Shown here: piece by piece, positions 1-6,923 of the stretch
Layout: the number at the start of each line of letters is the position of its first letter
Numbering within the stretch: position 1 is the stretch's first letter
NCBI GenBank assembly: GCA_021796135.1
Contig: JAJYOQ010000203.1
Location: 1-7,265, forward strand
Direction: 5' to 3'
DNA: 7,265 bases
Origin: Bacteroidota bacterium
GTDB lineage: Bacteria > Bacteroidota > Ignavibacteria > Ignavibacteriales > Ignavibacteriaceae
Notes under the pieces: generated by a model
What the model was told of the DNA's origin: nothing
Database searches by the model: none
What the model saw: only the letters and a program-made list of their open reading frames with translations
Program-made: the position numbers and the translations under genes

Positions 1-2
1 AC

Positions 3-392
3 AACGTTATTAAAACTACAGCCGATGATAATGTTACTCCGATTGGCGATTACAAGATTTGCGCGATCGATACAACTTCACATTATCATAAATTCTTGCA
101 TCTGAATTACCCGAACGAACACGATGCAGCAGAAGCACTGGCACGAAGCTATATCAATCAAGATGAGTTTTCTTCAATACTGCTTTCAGCGAAGCTTAAT
201 GAATGTCCGCCAACGGAGACAAGACTTGGTTCTGCAATTGGAATTCACGGAATAGGCAAGTACAATATCATTTTCAAAAATCTTCCGTTCTCATTTAACT
301 GGACTGACGGTTCAATCGCGGTAAGCAATGAAAGCATTGACGAGCTTTATTCGGTTGTTAAGATTGGCACCCCAGTCAAAATAATTAATTAG
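3..392 (+). CDS. L,D-transpeptidase (YkuD-fold) family protein, C-terminal part, catalytic Cys replaced by Ser
   Basis: This is the 3' end of a gene cut by the window edge; 129 codons are visible. Members of this family are exported enzymes that form 3-3 cross-links in peptidoglycan or attach lipoproteins to it. The visible frame opens with the TPxGxY motif (window residues 12-17), followed by the alanine-rich helical insert, IGIHG (His at 246-248) and then NWTDGSIAVSN, ending in IDELYSVVKIGTPVKI. That is the usual C-terminal layout of an ErfK/YbiS-type YkuD domain. The family normally reads WTxGCIAVSN; here the codon at 312-314 is TCA (Ser), so the nucleophilic Cys is absent. The TTG at 96 is not the start, because the frame and the TPxG motif continue upstream to the edge. 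The protein stops at TAG 390-392, eight bases before the Omp85 gene, so the two are probably co-transcribed. The family call is firm; whether it is active is not known. Confidence 0.86.
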   Translation, partial: NVIKTTADDNVTPIGDYKICAIDTTSHYHKFLHLNYPNEHDAAEALARSYINQDEFSSILLSAKLNECPPTETRLGSAIGIHGIGKYNIIFKNLPFSFNWTDGSIAVSNESIDELYSVVKIGTPVKIIN

Positions 393-400
393 ATGCCGGT

Positions 401-2524
401 TTGATCAAGAAATACTATTACATATTATTCTTCGCTTTGTCTATTCCCATCTTCGGGCAATCATTAAGAAAATTGGAAATAACTCAAATAAAATTTCTTG
501 GCAATACCGCAATCTCTTCCTCAACTTTAAGTACTGTTATTTATTCCAAAGAATCGCCAAGCTGGTTTTCACAGTTTTTAGGAAAATTTTCTTCACTCGG
601 CAATAAACCGGTTTATTTCGATTCTTTGTTGATACCGTTGGACTTAAAAGCAATAAAAGAGCTATACCGCTCCAAAGGTTATTTCAAAACAAGTGTTTCC
701 GAAAAGACGATCACAGATAATTCTTCCGGCGAAGTAACTTTGATTTATTCAATCAATGAAGCGAGTCCGGCATATATTAAATCGTTTGCCGTTGACGGAT
801 TGGATACAATCGCTCCGGAATATCAGGTGCTGCTGCATGATTATGCAAAGGTGGACACAACAACAATTTATGACGACGCCTTAGTCGATGAGAAGAAGAA
901 CTACATCATAACGTTTTTGCGCGATCACGGATTCATGCTTAGCAAGGTAGATAAGCCGTTTGTGACAGTCGATACTTTGAAAAACAGAGTTGATGTGAAA
1001 TTGCAGTTCACTTCCGGCAAACGTTATAAAGTCGGCGAAATCTCAGCCACAAGAACCGGCGTGGGCTTCGATTTGGTACATGACGATCTTCTAAAGGAAC
1101 TTGTAGGAATTAAAACCGGGCAATGGTACAGTAACTATGATATTCAGCGCGGGACGGTGAGACTTTTTAGGACAAATCTTTTTACGGCGGCGAACATAAT
1201 GGCGGTAACAGCCGATACGGTAGGAAATGTTGTTCCAATACGAATTCTTGCAGACATAGGTACGATGAATGAGTTGTCTCCCGAAATAATTATGAACAAC
1301 GAGGAAAACACATTTAACCTCGGTCTTGGTTTGAACTTCATTAGAAAAAATTTCTTAGGGGATGCTCGAAAGTTTACAATCGGCACATCTGCAGCGGCGC
1401 AAAATATTTCCGAATTTTTTCACAACCCGAGTTTTGCAGACTCAGCTTTCTACGGCTACTTCGACGCGCGTGTATCGATAGAACAACCGTTTATTTTCGG
1501 CAGAGCAATCGGAACAAAGCTGGAAACATATTATACTGCACAAAAGCAAAAAGATAAATATAACTCGAACATCTTCGGCGCCAAACTAAGTTTTGACTTT
1601 GAACTTCCGCAATTTACTTATGTTACTTCATTCAATGCCTATTTCAATATTGAACGATCTGAGTACACGTATAAACCCATCTACCTGAAAAATTTGCTGA
1701 GCTTAGCTTTGCAAAGAAACGGCGCCCCGAAGGCGGTTGCCGATTCCTTAGCTGCAAACACTGTAGATTCCGAACCAGGCGGGCAATTGATTTCACAAAG
1801 TACAAATTCTGCACTTGGGTTCAACGTTGGCGCCAACAAAACTAATGATACGTTTTTTCCAACCAGCGGTTATTCCCTTTCGCTTTTACTTGAAGACGGA
1901 AATGCAATTCCTTACTTAATCAGCCGGATAATTAAAACAGATTTTACCCGCCCGTTATTTTTCAAAACTATTTTCACTTCTACTCTATACTTACCTTTTT
2001 ACTCAAGTACGATGAATTCGTTTGGTCTAAAATTTAAAGTGGGACAAATATTTACCTACCGCGGAGATAAGGCGGATATACCGCTTAATCAAAGATTGTA
2101 TGCCGGAGGAAGCAACTCGGTAAGAGGCTGGGCGTCGCGTCAGCTTGTCCCGTCGGTCTCCGAGTTCAGTCTTGGCGCTAACCCAACACAAGAAGATCTT
2201 GTTGCGGTACTCCAGAAAGGCGCAGCAACCGGCGGATTCTTCTTGCTGGAAGGATCGATAGAAACAAGAAACCGCCTCGTCGGTAAAGTCGGCTCTGCAT
2301 TATTCATCGATTACGGAAATACATGGAACAGCTACAAAGAATTTCGTTTCGATCAAGTTGCAGTTGCCGCCGGTTTCGGTATAAGATATTATTCCGAGTA
2401 CGTTCCGCTCAGGATCGACTTTGGTTTTAAAGTTTACGATCCCAACGACCATCGCAGCATGTTCAAGAAAAGTTTTTGGTCGGAACTTCTCCAATTCCAT
2501 CTTGGTATTGGCGAAGCTTTCTAA
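401..2524 (+). CDS. Omp85/D15 family outer-membrane protein (BamA/TamA-like) with POTRA repeats
   Basis: This is a complete 707-residue outer-membrane barrel protein of the family that inserts or exports beta-barrel proteins. Residues 1-19 form a signal peptide (KK, then a hydrophobic stretch ending IFG), with no lipobox Cys. Residues about 22-120, 123-207 and 208-290 look like three POTRA modules, with typical I-x-F-x-G-N and L-x-x-x-G-Y/F-x-x-x-x-V patterns. Residues about 300-707 are the barrel, with FFPTSGYSLSL (485-495), the loop-6 motif GGSNSVRGW (569-577), GFFLLEGSIETR (612-623), PLRIDFGFKVYDP (669-681) and a C-terminal Phe. Three POTRAs and this length fit TamA-like or accessory Omp85 proteins better than a five-POTRA BamA, but I cannot tell which. 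The start is TTG: TAA at 386-388 closes the frame upstream and no ATG lies between. No good Shine-Dalgarno is visible, so translation may depend on the upstream gene. A hairpin terminator follows. Confidence 0.95.
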   Translation: MIKKYYYILFFALSIPIFGQSLRKLEITQIKFLGNTAISSSTLSTVIYSKESPSWFSQFLGKFSSLGNKPVYFDSLLIPLDLKAIKELYRSKGYFKTSVSEKTITDNSSGEVTLIYSINEASPAYIKSFAVDGLDTIAPEYQVLLHDYAKVDTTTIYDDALVDEKKNYIITFLRDHGFMLSKVDKPFVTVDTLKNRVDVKLQFTSGKRYKVGEISATRTGVGFDLVHDDLLKELVGIKTGQWYSNYDIQRGTVRLFRTNLFTAANIMAVTADTVGNVVPIRILADIGTMNELSPEIIMNNEENTFNLGLGLNFIRKNFLGDARKFTIGTSAAAQNISEFFHNPSFADSAFYGYFDARVSIEQPFIFGRAIGTKLETYYTAQKQKDKYNSNIFGAKLSFDFELPQFTYVTSFNAYFNIERSEYTYKPIYLKNLLSLALQRNGAPKAVADSLAANTVDSEPGGQLISQSTNSALGFNVGANKTNDTFFPTSGYSLSLLLEDGNAIPYLISRIIKTDFTRPLFFKTIFTSTLYLPFYSSTMNSFGLKFKVGQIFTYRGDKADIPLNQRLYAGGSNSVRGWASRQLVPSVSEFSLGANPTQEDLVAVLQKGAATGGFFLLEGSIETRNRLVGKVGSALFIDYGNTWNSYKEFRFDQVAVAAGFGIRYYSEYVPLRIDFGFKVYDPNDHRSMFKKSFWSELLQFHLGIGEAF

Positions 2525-2550
2525 AGCTGTAGGCTTAAGTCAATGATAAT

Positions 2551-2589
2551 AACAAAGGCGGCTAAGGAATGAAAAACCGCCTTTGTTTT
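2551..2589. terminator. Rho-independent terminator between convergent units
   Basis: A perfect 11-base inverted repeat (AACAAAGGCGG at 2551-2561 and its complement at 2577-2587) surrounds a 15-base loop. The 3' flank on the + strand is TTTT (2586-2589), so it is a good terminator for the Omp85 unit. Read on the - strand, the flank is only moderately T-rich (TTTGTTATTATC). It may serve the convergent protease operon, which ends at 2614, more weakly; no other hairpin was found downstream of that operon. Confidence 0.88.
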
Positions 2590-2613
2590 AAGTTATGTTT
2601 GACTAACTGGTGG

Positions 2614-5001
2614 TTATTTAATCAACAGCATTTTCTTTGTGATAGAACTTGTACCATCCGATAAATTATAGAAATATGCTCCGCTTGATAAGTTACTTGC
2701 ATTAAACTCCACCTCATGCTTACCCGCTTCATAAATACCGTCAGCTAGAATTTGAATCTCTCTTCCAAGTACATCAAACACTTTTAGTTTGATTTGGCTT
2801 TTTTGAGGGAGTAAAAAACTAATTTTTGTCGTTGGGTTAAAAGGATTGGGATAATTTGAAATTGTTACATTACTGTTTTCCCTGCCTGCTGCTATCGTTT
2901 CTTCAGCCGGCATTAATTCTGCGATTTGTACAAGATTATTTGACACAACACCCAAGCTTTTTATTGTTTCTATTTGGCTAACTAATTCATCATCCGGATA
3001 CTTTTGCCTTAACTCGTCAAAGTATTTATCTGAACTTTTTACATCCCCCAAGAACTGACTGTAAAACGCGCCAAGTCTGAATAACGTATTCTTTTCAATG
3101 TAACTGTTCAGATTATACTTCTTGAGTATTGTTAAAAGATTATCGACAGCATCTTTATACATACTAGCATTTATCATCTGGTGCGTTTCAAGTTCTAAAG
3201 CAACCACGTACAGTTCCGTGCCATCTTTCATCAACGGCTTTGTTTTTTGATTTGAAAAAAACAGAAAATCCTTTCTTCCAACTTTTGTAAAACATTCTTC
3301 CATTTTTATCAATGCTAGTCTGCCGATTGAATTATCTTTTTCTTGTTTGAATGCTTCCAAATACAAATCAATTGCCTCATTGTATTTGCCTTCATTGTAT
3401 TTTTGTTCTGCCTGCGAGAAATAATCCGAAAGGACACTATAACTAATCCCAGTTTGTTCTATCTTATTATTGTCATCAATAGGAACAATACTTCTTCCGG
3501 GGTTGGGATCAGAAGCTAATGCGGGCAGATATGTTATTGTTGATTGAGTTGGGCAGAATTCATATTGAACAGGAGGATTGGTTCCCCACCAATTATTTTG
3601 TGCGGGTATTGTACAATTATAATCGGCACGTACTTCACATGACGAGTTTGAATAAATACTGTTTAAGCCATAACTGGAGTTCCCAAGAGCAGGATTTGAA
3701 TTATAACTTGCATAAACACCATAAAAACCGTTATTTCTAATTACATTATAGCCCGGGTAACCATAACTTAATAAACTTGGGGAACTATATGAGTTGCATC
3801 TCAATCCTTGTGAAGTATTAGTCCGTATTGTTGTATTAGTTATTTGAGGACTTGAATAATAATCGCAGTAAACAGCTACTCCATTATTTTCTATAGTACA
3901 GTAATTTATTTTTGGCGAAGAATTGTATAAATAAATGCCAGCAGAGGTATTATTTGAGATTGTGCTATATCCTATTGTATTATTAGTCGTACCTACATTT
4001 TGCGCATAAATACCGTATGTGTTATAGGTTAAATTACAATGCTCAACATTTGGCATGTAACCGTTACAATAAATTCCGTAGGTTGCATAGCCTATATTAC
4101 AATATTGAAGATTTCCACTGCTGCCTGAATTGAATCTTATTCCATCCCACGTAAAAGGTGTTAAGATGATTAAATTTGAAGAAGTGCCCTGTGCTGATAA
4201 TGTTCCATTAATAATTAGGGAAGTATAAGCTGCAAAATTTATAGTTGAACCCGCCTGAAATGTTAATGTTTTACCTGGCACAACCGTAATATTCCAGTCA
4301 AAATAATTTGTTCCAGAAAATGTTTCATTATCAATCAAGTTACCGCCATATAAAAAAGAGGTACCTTTCTCATCATCAAATTTTAATATTCTTCTATTAC
4401 TATTTGCCGGGTCATTAGGTTCTTTCATTACTGACAAATAATCATAAGCTACATTAGAAGGAGCCAATCCTATTTGATGACCAATTTCATGTAATGCTAC
4501 AGATTGAATATCATTATAGTTTAGATAATTATCATACCAGATTTTTTCTCCATTGTATACAATATCCACATCTATCATTTGATAAGTAACATCATCATAA
4601 TGAGCTATTGTAATAGCTGACGCGGGGCCTCCTATTCTATTGGGGTCAAATGGGGCGTCTGGTCCAAATAGAGGATCACCATTATATACCCAATAGTGGC
4701 CATTAATATAATCGCTATTATTATAAGAGCCATTAGTAGAATTAACATAGCTAAAAGTAATATCCGAATTACTAACGTTTTGCCATGAAGTATAAGCGCT
4801 CAGTATGAGGTTTCTTGTTTCGTTATAAGAAAAACCATCACCAGCGCCGTTGATATGCAAATACCAATCGACATGATGACTTGCCCAATGGGCTAGGTTA
4901 GATAATCCTTTTTGTTGTCCAGGATAGTAAACTTCACCCAAAGCAATGTGGTTTAATAGAGAGAGAAAACCAATCATCATCATAACAATTCTATTTTTCA
5001 T
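2614..5001 (-). CDS. Secreted matrixin-like metalloprotease/beta-helix/TPR mosaic with T9SS sorting domain
   Basis: This 795-residue protein is predicted to be cell-surface or secreted. Residues 1-22 are a signal peptide. Residues about 23-220 are a matrixin-like metzincin domain: a conserved A..W helix (70-73), DVDIVYN (144-150), the zinc motif HEIGHQIGLAP (171-181) with catalytic Glu172, and a Met-turn SVM (190-192). The third ligand position (181) is Pro, where matrixins have His. There is no Cys before residue 301, so no cysteine-switch propeptide. Residues about 222-475 form a right-handed parallel beta-helix of PbH1-type coils, with recurring GIY and SSP, closing with NNWWG (469-473). 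Residues about 526-682 are helical and TPR-like (YNEGKYNEAIDLYLEA). Residues 711-795 are a T9SS type A C-terminal domain beginning ISNYPNPFNP. It is the last gene of a three-gene operon, 23 bases after the preceding gene. The start is supported by a near-perfect ribosome binding site. Its substrate is unknown, and its activity is doubtful because of Pro181. Confidence 0.93.
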   Translation of the reverse strand: MKNRIVMMMIGFLSLLNHIALGEVYYPGQQKGLSNLAHWASHHVDWYLHINGAGDGFSYNETRNLILSAYTSWQNVSNSDITFSYVNSTNGSYNNSDYINGHYWVYNGDPLFGPDAPFDPNRIGGPASAITIAHYDDVTYQMIDVDIVYNGEKIWYDNYLNYNDIQSVALHEIGHQIGLAPSNVAYDYLSVMKEPNDPANSNRRILKFDDEKGTSFLYGGNLIDNETFSGTNYFDWNITVVPGKTLTFQAGSTINFAAYTSLIINGTLSAQGTSSNLIILTPFTWDGIRFNSGSSGNLQYCNIGYATYGIYCNGYMPNVEHCNLTYNTYGIYAQNVGTTNNTIGYSTISNNTSAGIYLYNSSPKINYCTIENNGVAVYCDYYSSPQITNTTIRTNTSQGLRCNSYSSPSLLSYGYPGYNVIRNNGFYGVYASYNSNPALGNSSYGLNSIYSNSSCEVRADYNCTIPAQNNWWGTNPPVQYEFCPTQSTITYLPALASDPNPGRSIVPIDDNNKIEQTGISYSVLSDYFSQAEQKYNEGKYNEAIDLYLEAFKQEKDNSIGRLALIKMEECFTKVGRKDFLFFSNQKTKPLMKDGTELYVVALELETHQMINASMYKDAVDNLLTILKKYNLNSYIEKNTLFRLGAFYSQFLGDVKSSDKYFDELRQKYPDDELVSQIETIKSLGVVSNNLVQIAELMPAEETIAAGRENSNVTISNYPNPFNPTTKISFLLPQKSQIKLKVFDVLGREIQILADGIYEAGKHEVEFNASNLSSGAYFYNLSDGTSSITKKMLLIK

Positions 5002-5004
5002 TTT

Positions 5005-5013
5005 TCACCTCCC
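5005..5013 (-). promoter_or_regulatory. Strong Shine-Dalgarno of the protease/beta-helix gene
   Basis: On the - strand this reads GGGAGGTGA, with the GGAGG core six bases before the ATG at 5001. It fixes the start codon and suggests efficient independent translation of the last operon gene. The upstream genes have shorter sites: AGGAG at 5602-5606 and AGGTG at 6929-6933. Confidence 0.85.
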
Positions 5014-5024
5014 AAAATCTTTTG

Positions 5025-5594
5025 CTAATTAATGAAATTGTTAAGGTTACCAAGAAAATCATTTAACGGTATTTTGCTGTTATTAGATAGTTCGCTGACA
5101 ACGTTATTTGTCAATATCTTTATCTCCATACCAGCAAATTTATCCCTTAAAAGAAATTCTTGACCGTTTTCTTTAATGATATTAAACTTACCTTGAGTTA
5201 AACCAATTACATAAAATTGATACTTAATCTGATCCTTTGGTAAGTATCTTTTGAGAAATAGTATTGACTCTTGATTCTCATTAAATTGAGGATAAACAGT
5301 TGTTATGACTGTTGATCTTCCGATTGTACCGCCAAATATTGTTAGTACAATATCCTGCCCCTCAAGCGATTTGTTTTTATAACAAGTGGTAATATGGAAA
5401 TAAATGTTACTGTATCTTCTTCCAGGTTGATTTTCGTATGTTTCAATATGGACTACTTTTCCGCGCACAATGAAATCGCTTAGTGTAGCTAAATCTCTCA
5501 ATCCCAATACTTTTTCTTTATCATCTCCAGCTAAAAGTGAGATGGTCAAGAAATGAATCAAGACATAACCGAACAGCATAAAATTGCGTTTCAT
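5025..5594 (-). CDS. Exported protein of unknown function, possible partner of the matrixin-like protein
   Basis: This is a 189-residue protein I cannot assign to a named family. Residues 1-22 are a signal peptide (MKRN, a hydrophobic core, ending LLAG), and no lipobox Cys follows. The mature part runs LRDLATLSDFIVRGKVVHIE (32-51), a beta-rich middle including VLTIFGGTIG (83-92), ESILFLKRY (109-117) and YVIGLTQGKFNI (128-139), and an asparagine-rich tail. From memory, this order (L..L...SD.IV.G.V, a G-G strand, E..LLFL, V.GL.QGKF) matches uncharacterised exported proteins encoded next to secreted matrixin-type proteases in several phyla; I could not verify this here. It has no T9SS sorting domain, unlike both neighbours, so it should remain periplasmic unless carried by a partner. 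It lies 15 bases after the propeller gene and 23 before the protease gene. AGGAG seven bases before the ATG supports the start. A chaperone, inhibitor or pro-region-like role is only a guess. Confidence 0.85.
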   Translation of the reverse strand: MKRNFMLFGYVLIHFLTISLLAGDDKEKVLGLRDLATLSDFIVRGKVVHIETYENQPGRRYSNIYFHITTCYKNKSLEGQDIVLTIFGGTIGRSTVITTVYPQFNENQESILFLKRYLPKDQIKYQFYVIGLTQGKFNIIKENGQEFLLRDKFAGMEIKILTNNVVSELSNNSKIPLNDFLGNLNNFIN

Positions 5595-5609
5595 ATCTTA
5601 ACTCCTGGA

Positions 5610-6923
5610 TTATTTTAGAAATATTATTTTGATGAATCGATTTGTATTTCGTTCACTTTCATTTTTTACATTCATTTTGCATATGTAGACGCCGCTTGCA
5701 GTATGTTTACCTATATTGTTTTTTCCGTCCCACTGTATTAAATGGGTTCCAGACGCGAGCGATGAAAAAGTAAAAGATCTGATAAGCTGTCCCAGGTAAT
5801 TAAAAATGCTCAGGTTTACATCAGACATTCTGCTTAGTTGGAAAGGTATCGTTGTGGAATTATTAAACGGGTTAGGGTAATTCTGAAATAAATGAAATGA
5901 CGAAGGGGTAGCTTTATCATTATACTCAATAGAAGTAGGAGTAGGAAACCTTTTCATAATAAGCCCGTTTGTGCCGACTAGCCATAAATATTCATCAGCA
6001 TATGACATCGCTAGTACAGTTTGTTCCAACTTCAACTCTTCTTTCCATGTAGTTCCTAGGTCAACTGTATAAAGAACTCTTTTGTCATTTGCTAAAAAAT
6101 CGTAATAGCTAATCCATCCAACTAAACCGCTTTTGGGGCACACAGCGATAGCTTTACTAAGCTTATTTGAAGGCATAATCCAATTGATCCCCCCATCAAC
6201 TGATACTGCCAAATTAATAGTAGAATAACCTGCACACCAAAGAGTATCTCCATTTGCAATTGCTAATTTGTTTGACGGAGTGCCATTAATTATACCGACA
6301 CTATTCCACCTTAATCCTCCATCTTCAGTTTTATATACTGAAGTTGATGAAAAATTATCTACATTGTCTCCCGCTAAAGCCCACCCTACTTTATTATTCT
6401 GGAATTTTATTGCAGAAAATAGTTTAGCCCCGAATTGGCTAGAAGAAATAATCTCAACTTGCTTTTCATAGGTTAGCCCTCCGTCCTTGGTGTGTATTAT
6501 TAAGCCAATACTATGATCAGTATAGGTTTTGCTACCGGTTATCCATCCTTCATTTTCATTAATAAAAGACAAATCCCATAAATCAACGTCGGTATTAGAG
6601 GGCGATACGTCCCAATTTTGCCCACCGTCCTTTGTAGATAATATTAAACCGTTAGTTCCTACAATGTAACCAATACTTTTAGACACAAATTGGATATGTG
6701 TAAATCGTCTATAAGTTTCAGGCGGTGTTTGATAACTCCAATTTTTACCCCCATTACTCGTTTGAAGAATTATGGAACTATCTCCGATTACCCAGCCAGT
6801 TAATGTGTCAACAAAACAAACACTTCTCAGAGTAAACATCACGCCGCTGTTTTGTGTTTCCCATGTTTGAGCATACGTCCGCACGACAAACAGAATAAAT
6901 AAAATGAATAATATTTTTCTCAT
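5610..6923 (-). CDS. Secreted Ycf48/BNR-type beta-propeller protein with T9SS sorting domain
   Basis: This 437-residue protein is predicted to be exported and attached to the cell surface or released. Residues 1-19 form a signal peptide ending TYAQ. Residues about 20-325 carry six degenerate Asp/Asn-box repeats of the T-x-DGG-x-x-W type: TSNGGKNW (55), TKDGGQNW (97), TKDGGLTY (145), TEDGGLRW (199), SVDGGINW (241) and TVDLGTTW (286). They alternate with GW.IG or GYIVG-type strands. This is the pattern of Ycf48-like or sialidase-like propellers; there is no sign of sialidase catalytic residues, so a binding or scaffold role is likelier than an enzymatic one. Residues about 340-437 are a T9SS type A C-terminal domain (FQNYPNPFNN at 346-355, then a FlgD-like Ig fold with GVYICKM). 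It is the first gene of the operon. Its ATG has AGGTG five bases upstream. The ligand is unknown. Confidence 0.93.
   Translation of the reverse strand: MRKILFILFILFVVRTYAQTWETQNSGVMFTLRSVCFVDTLTGWVIGDSSIILQTSNGGKNWSYQTPPETYRRFTHIQFVSKSIGYIVGTNGLILSTKDGGQNWDVSPSNTDVDLWDLSFINENEGWITGSKTYTDHSIGLIIHTKDGGLTYEKQVEIISSSQFGAKLFSAIKFQNNKVGWALAGDNVDNFSSTSVYKTEDGGLRWNSVGIINGTPSNKLAIANGDTLWCAGYSTINLAVSVDGGINWIMPSNKLSKAIAVCPKSGLVGWISYYDFLANDKRVLYTVDLGTTWKEELKLEQTVLAMSYADEYLWLVGTNGLIMKRFPTPTSIEYNDKATPSSFHLFQNYPNPFNNSTTIPFQLSRMSDVNLSIFNYLGQLIRSFTFSSLASGTHLIQWDGKNNIGKHTASGVYICKMNVKNESERNTNRFIKIIFLK

Noticed and set aside
96..98. TTG as a start codon for a 98-residue gene
   Set aside because: The same frame stays open to base 3 and encodes the YkuD TPxG motif upstream, so this TTG is internal to a longer truncated gene.
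1144..1386. 80-codon frame on the - strand inside the Omp85 gene
   Set aside because: It lies wholly antisense to a convincing conserved gene, has no ribosome site or recognisable protein, and is a coding shadow. The same holds for 2300-2500 (-).
3519..3740. 73-codon + strand frame inside the protease/beta-helix gene
   Set aside because: It is antisense to the beta-helix coils with no family features; a shadow of biased codon use. The + frame at 6268-6471 inside the propeller gene is rejected for the same reason.
5610..6923. Propeller protein as an active sialidase
   Set aside because: The DGG-x-x-W repeats resemble Asp-boxes, but the arginine triad and Tyr/Glu pair of sialidases are not recognisable; a Ycf48-like propeller fits better.
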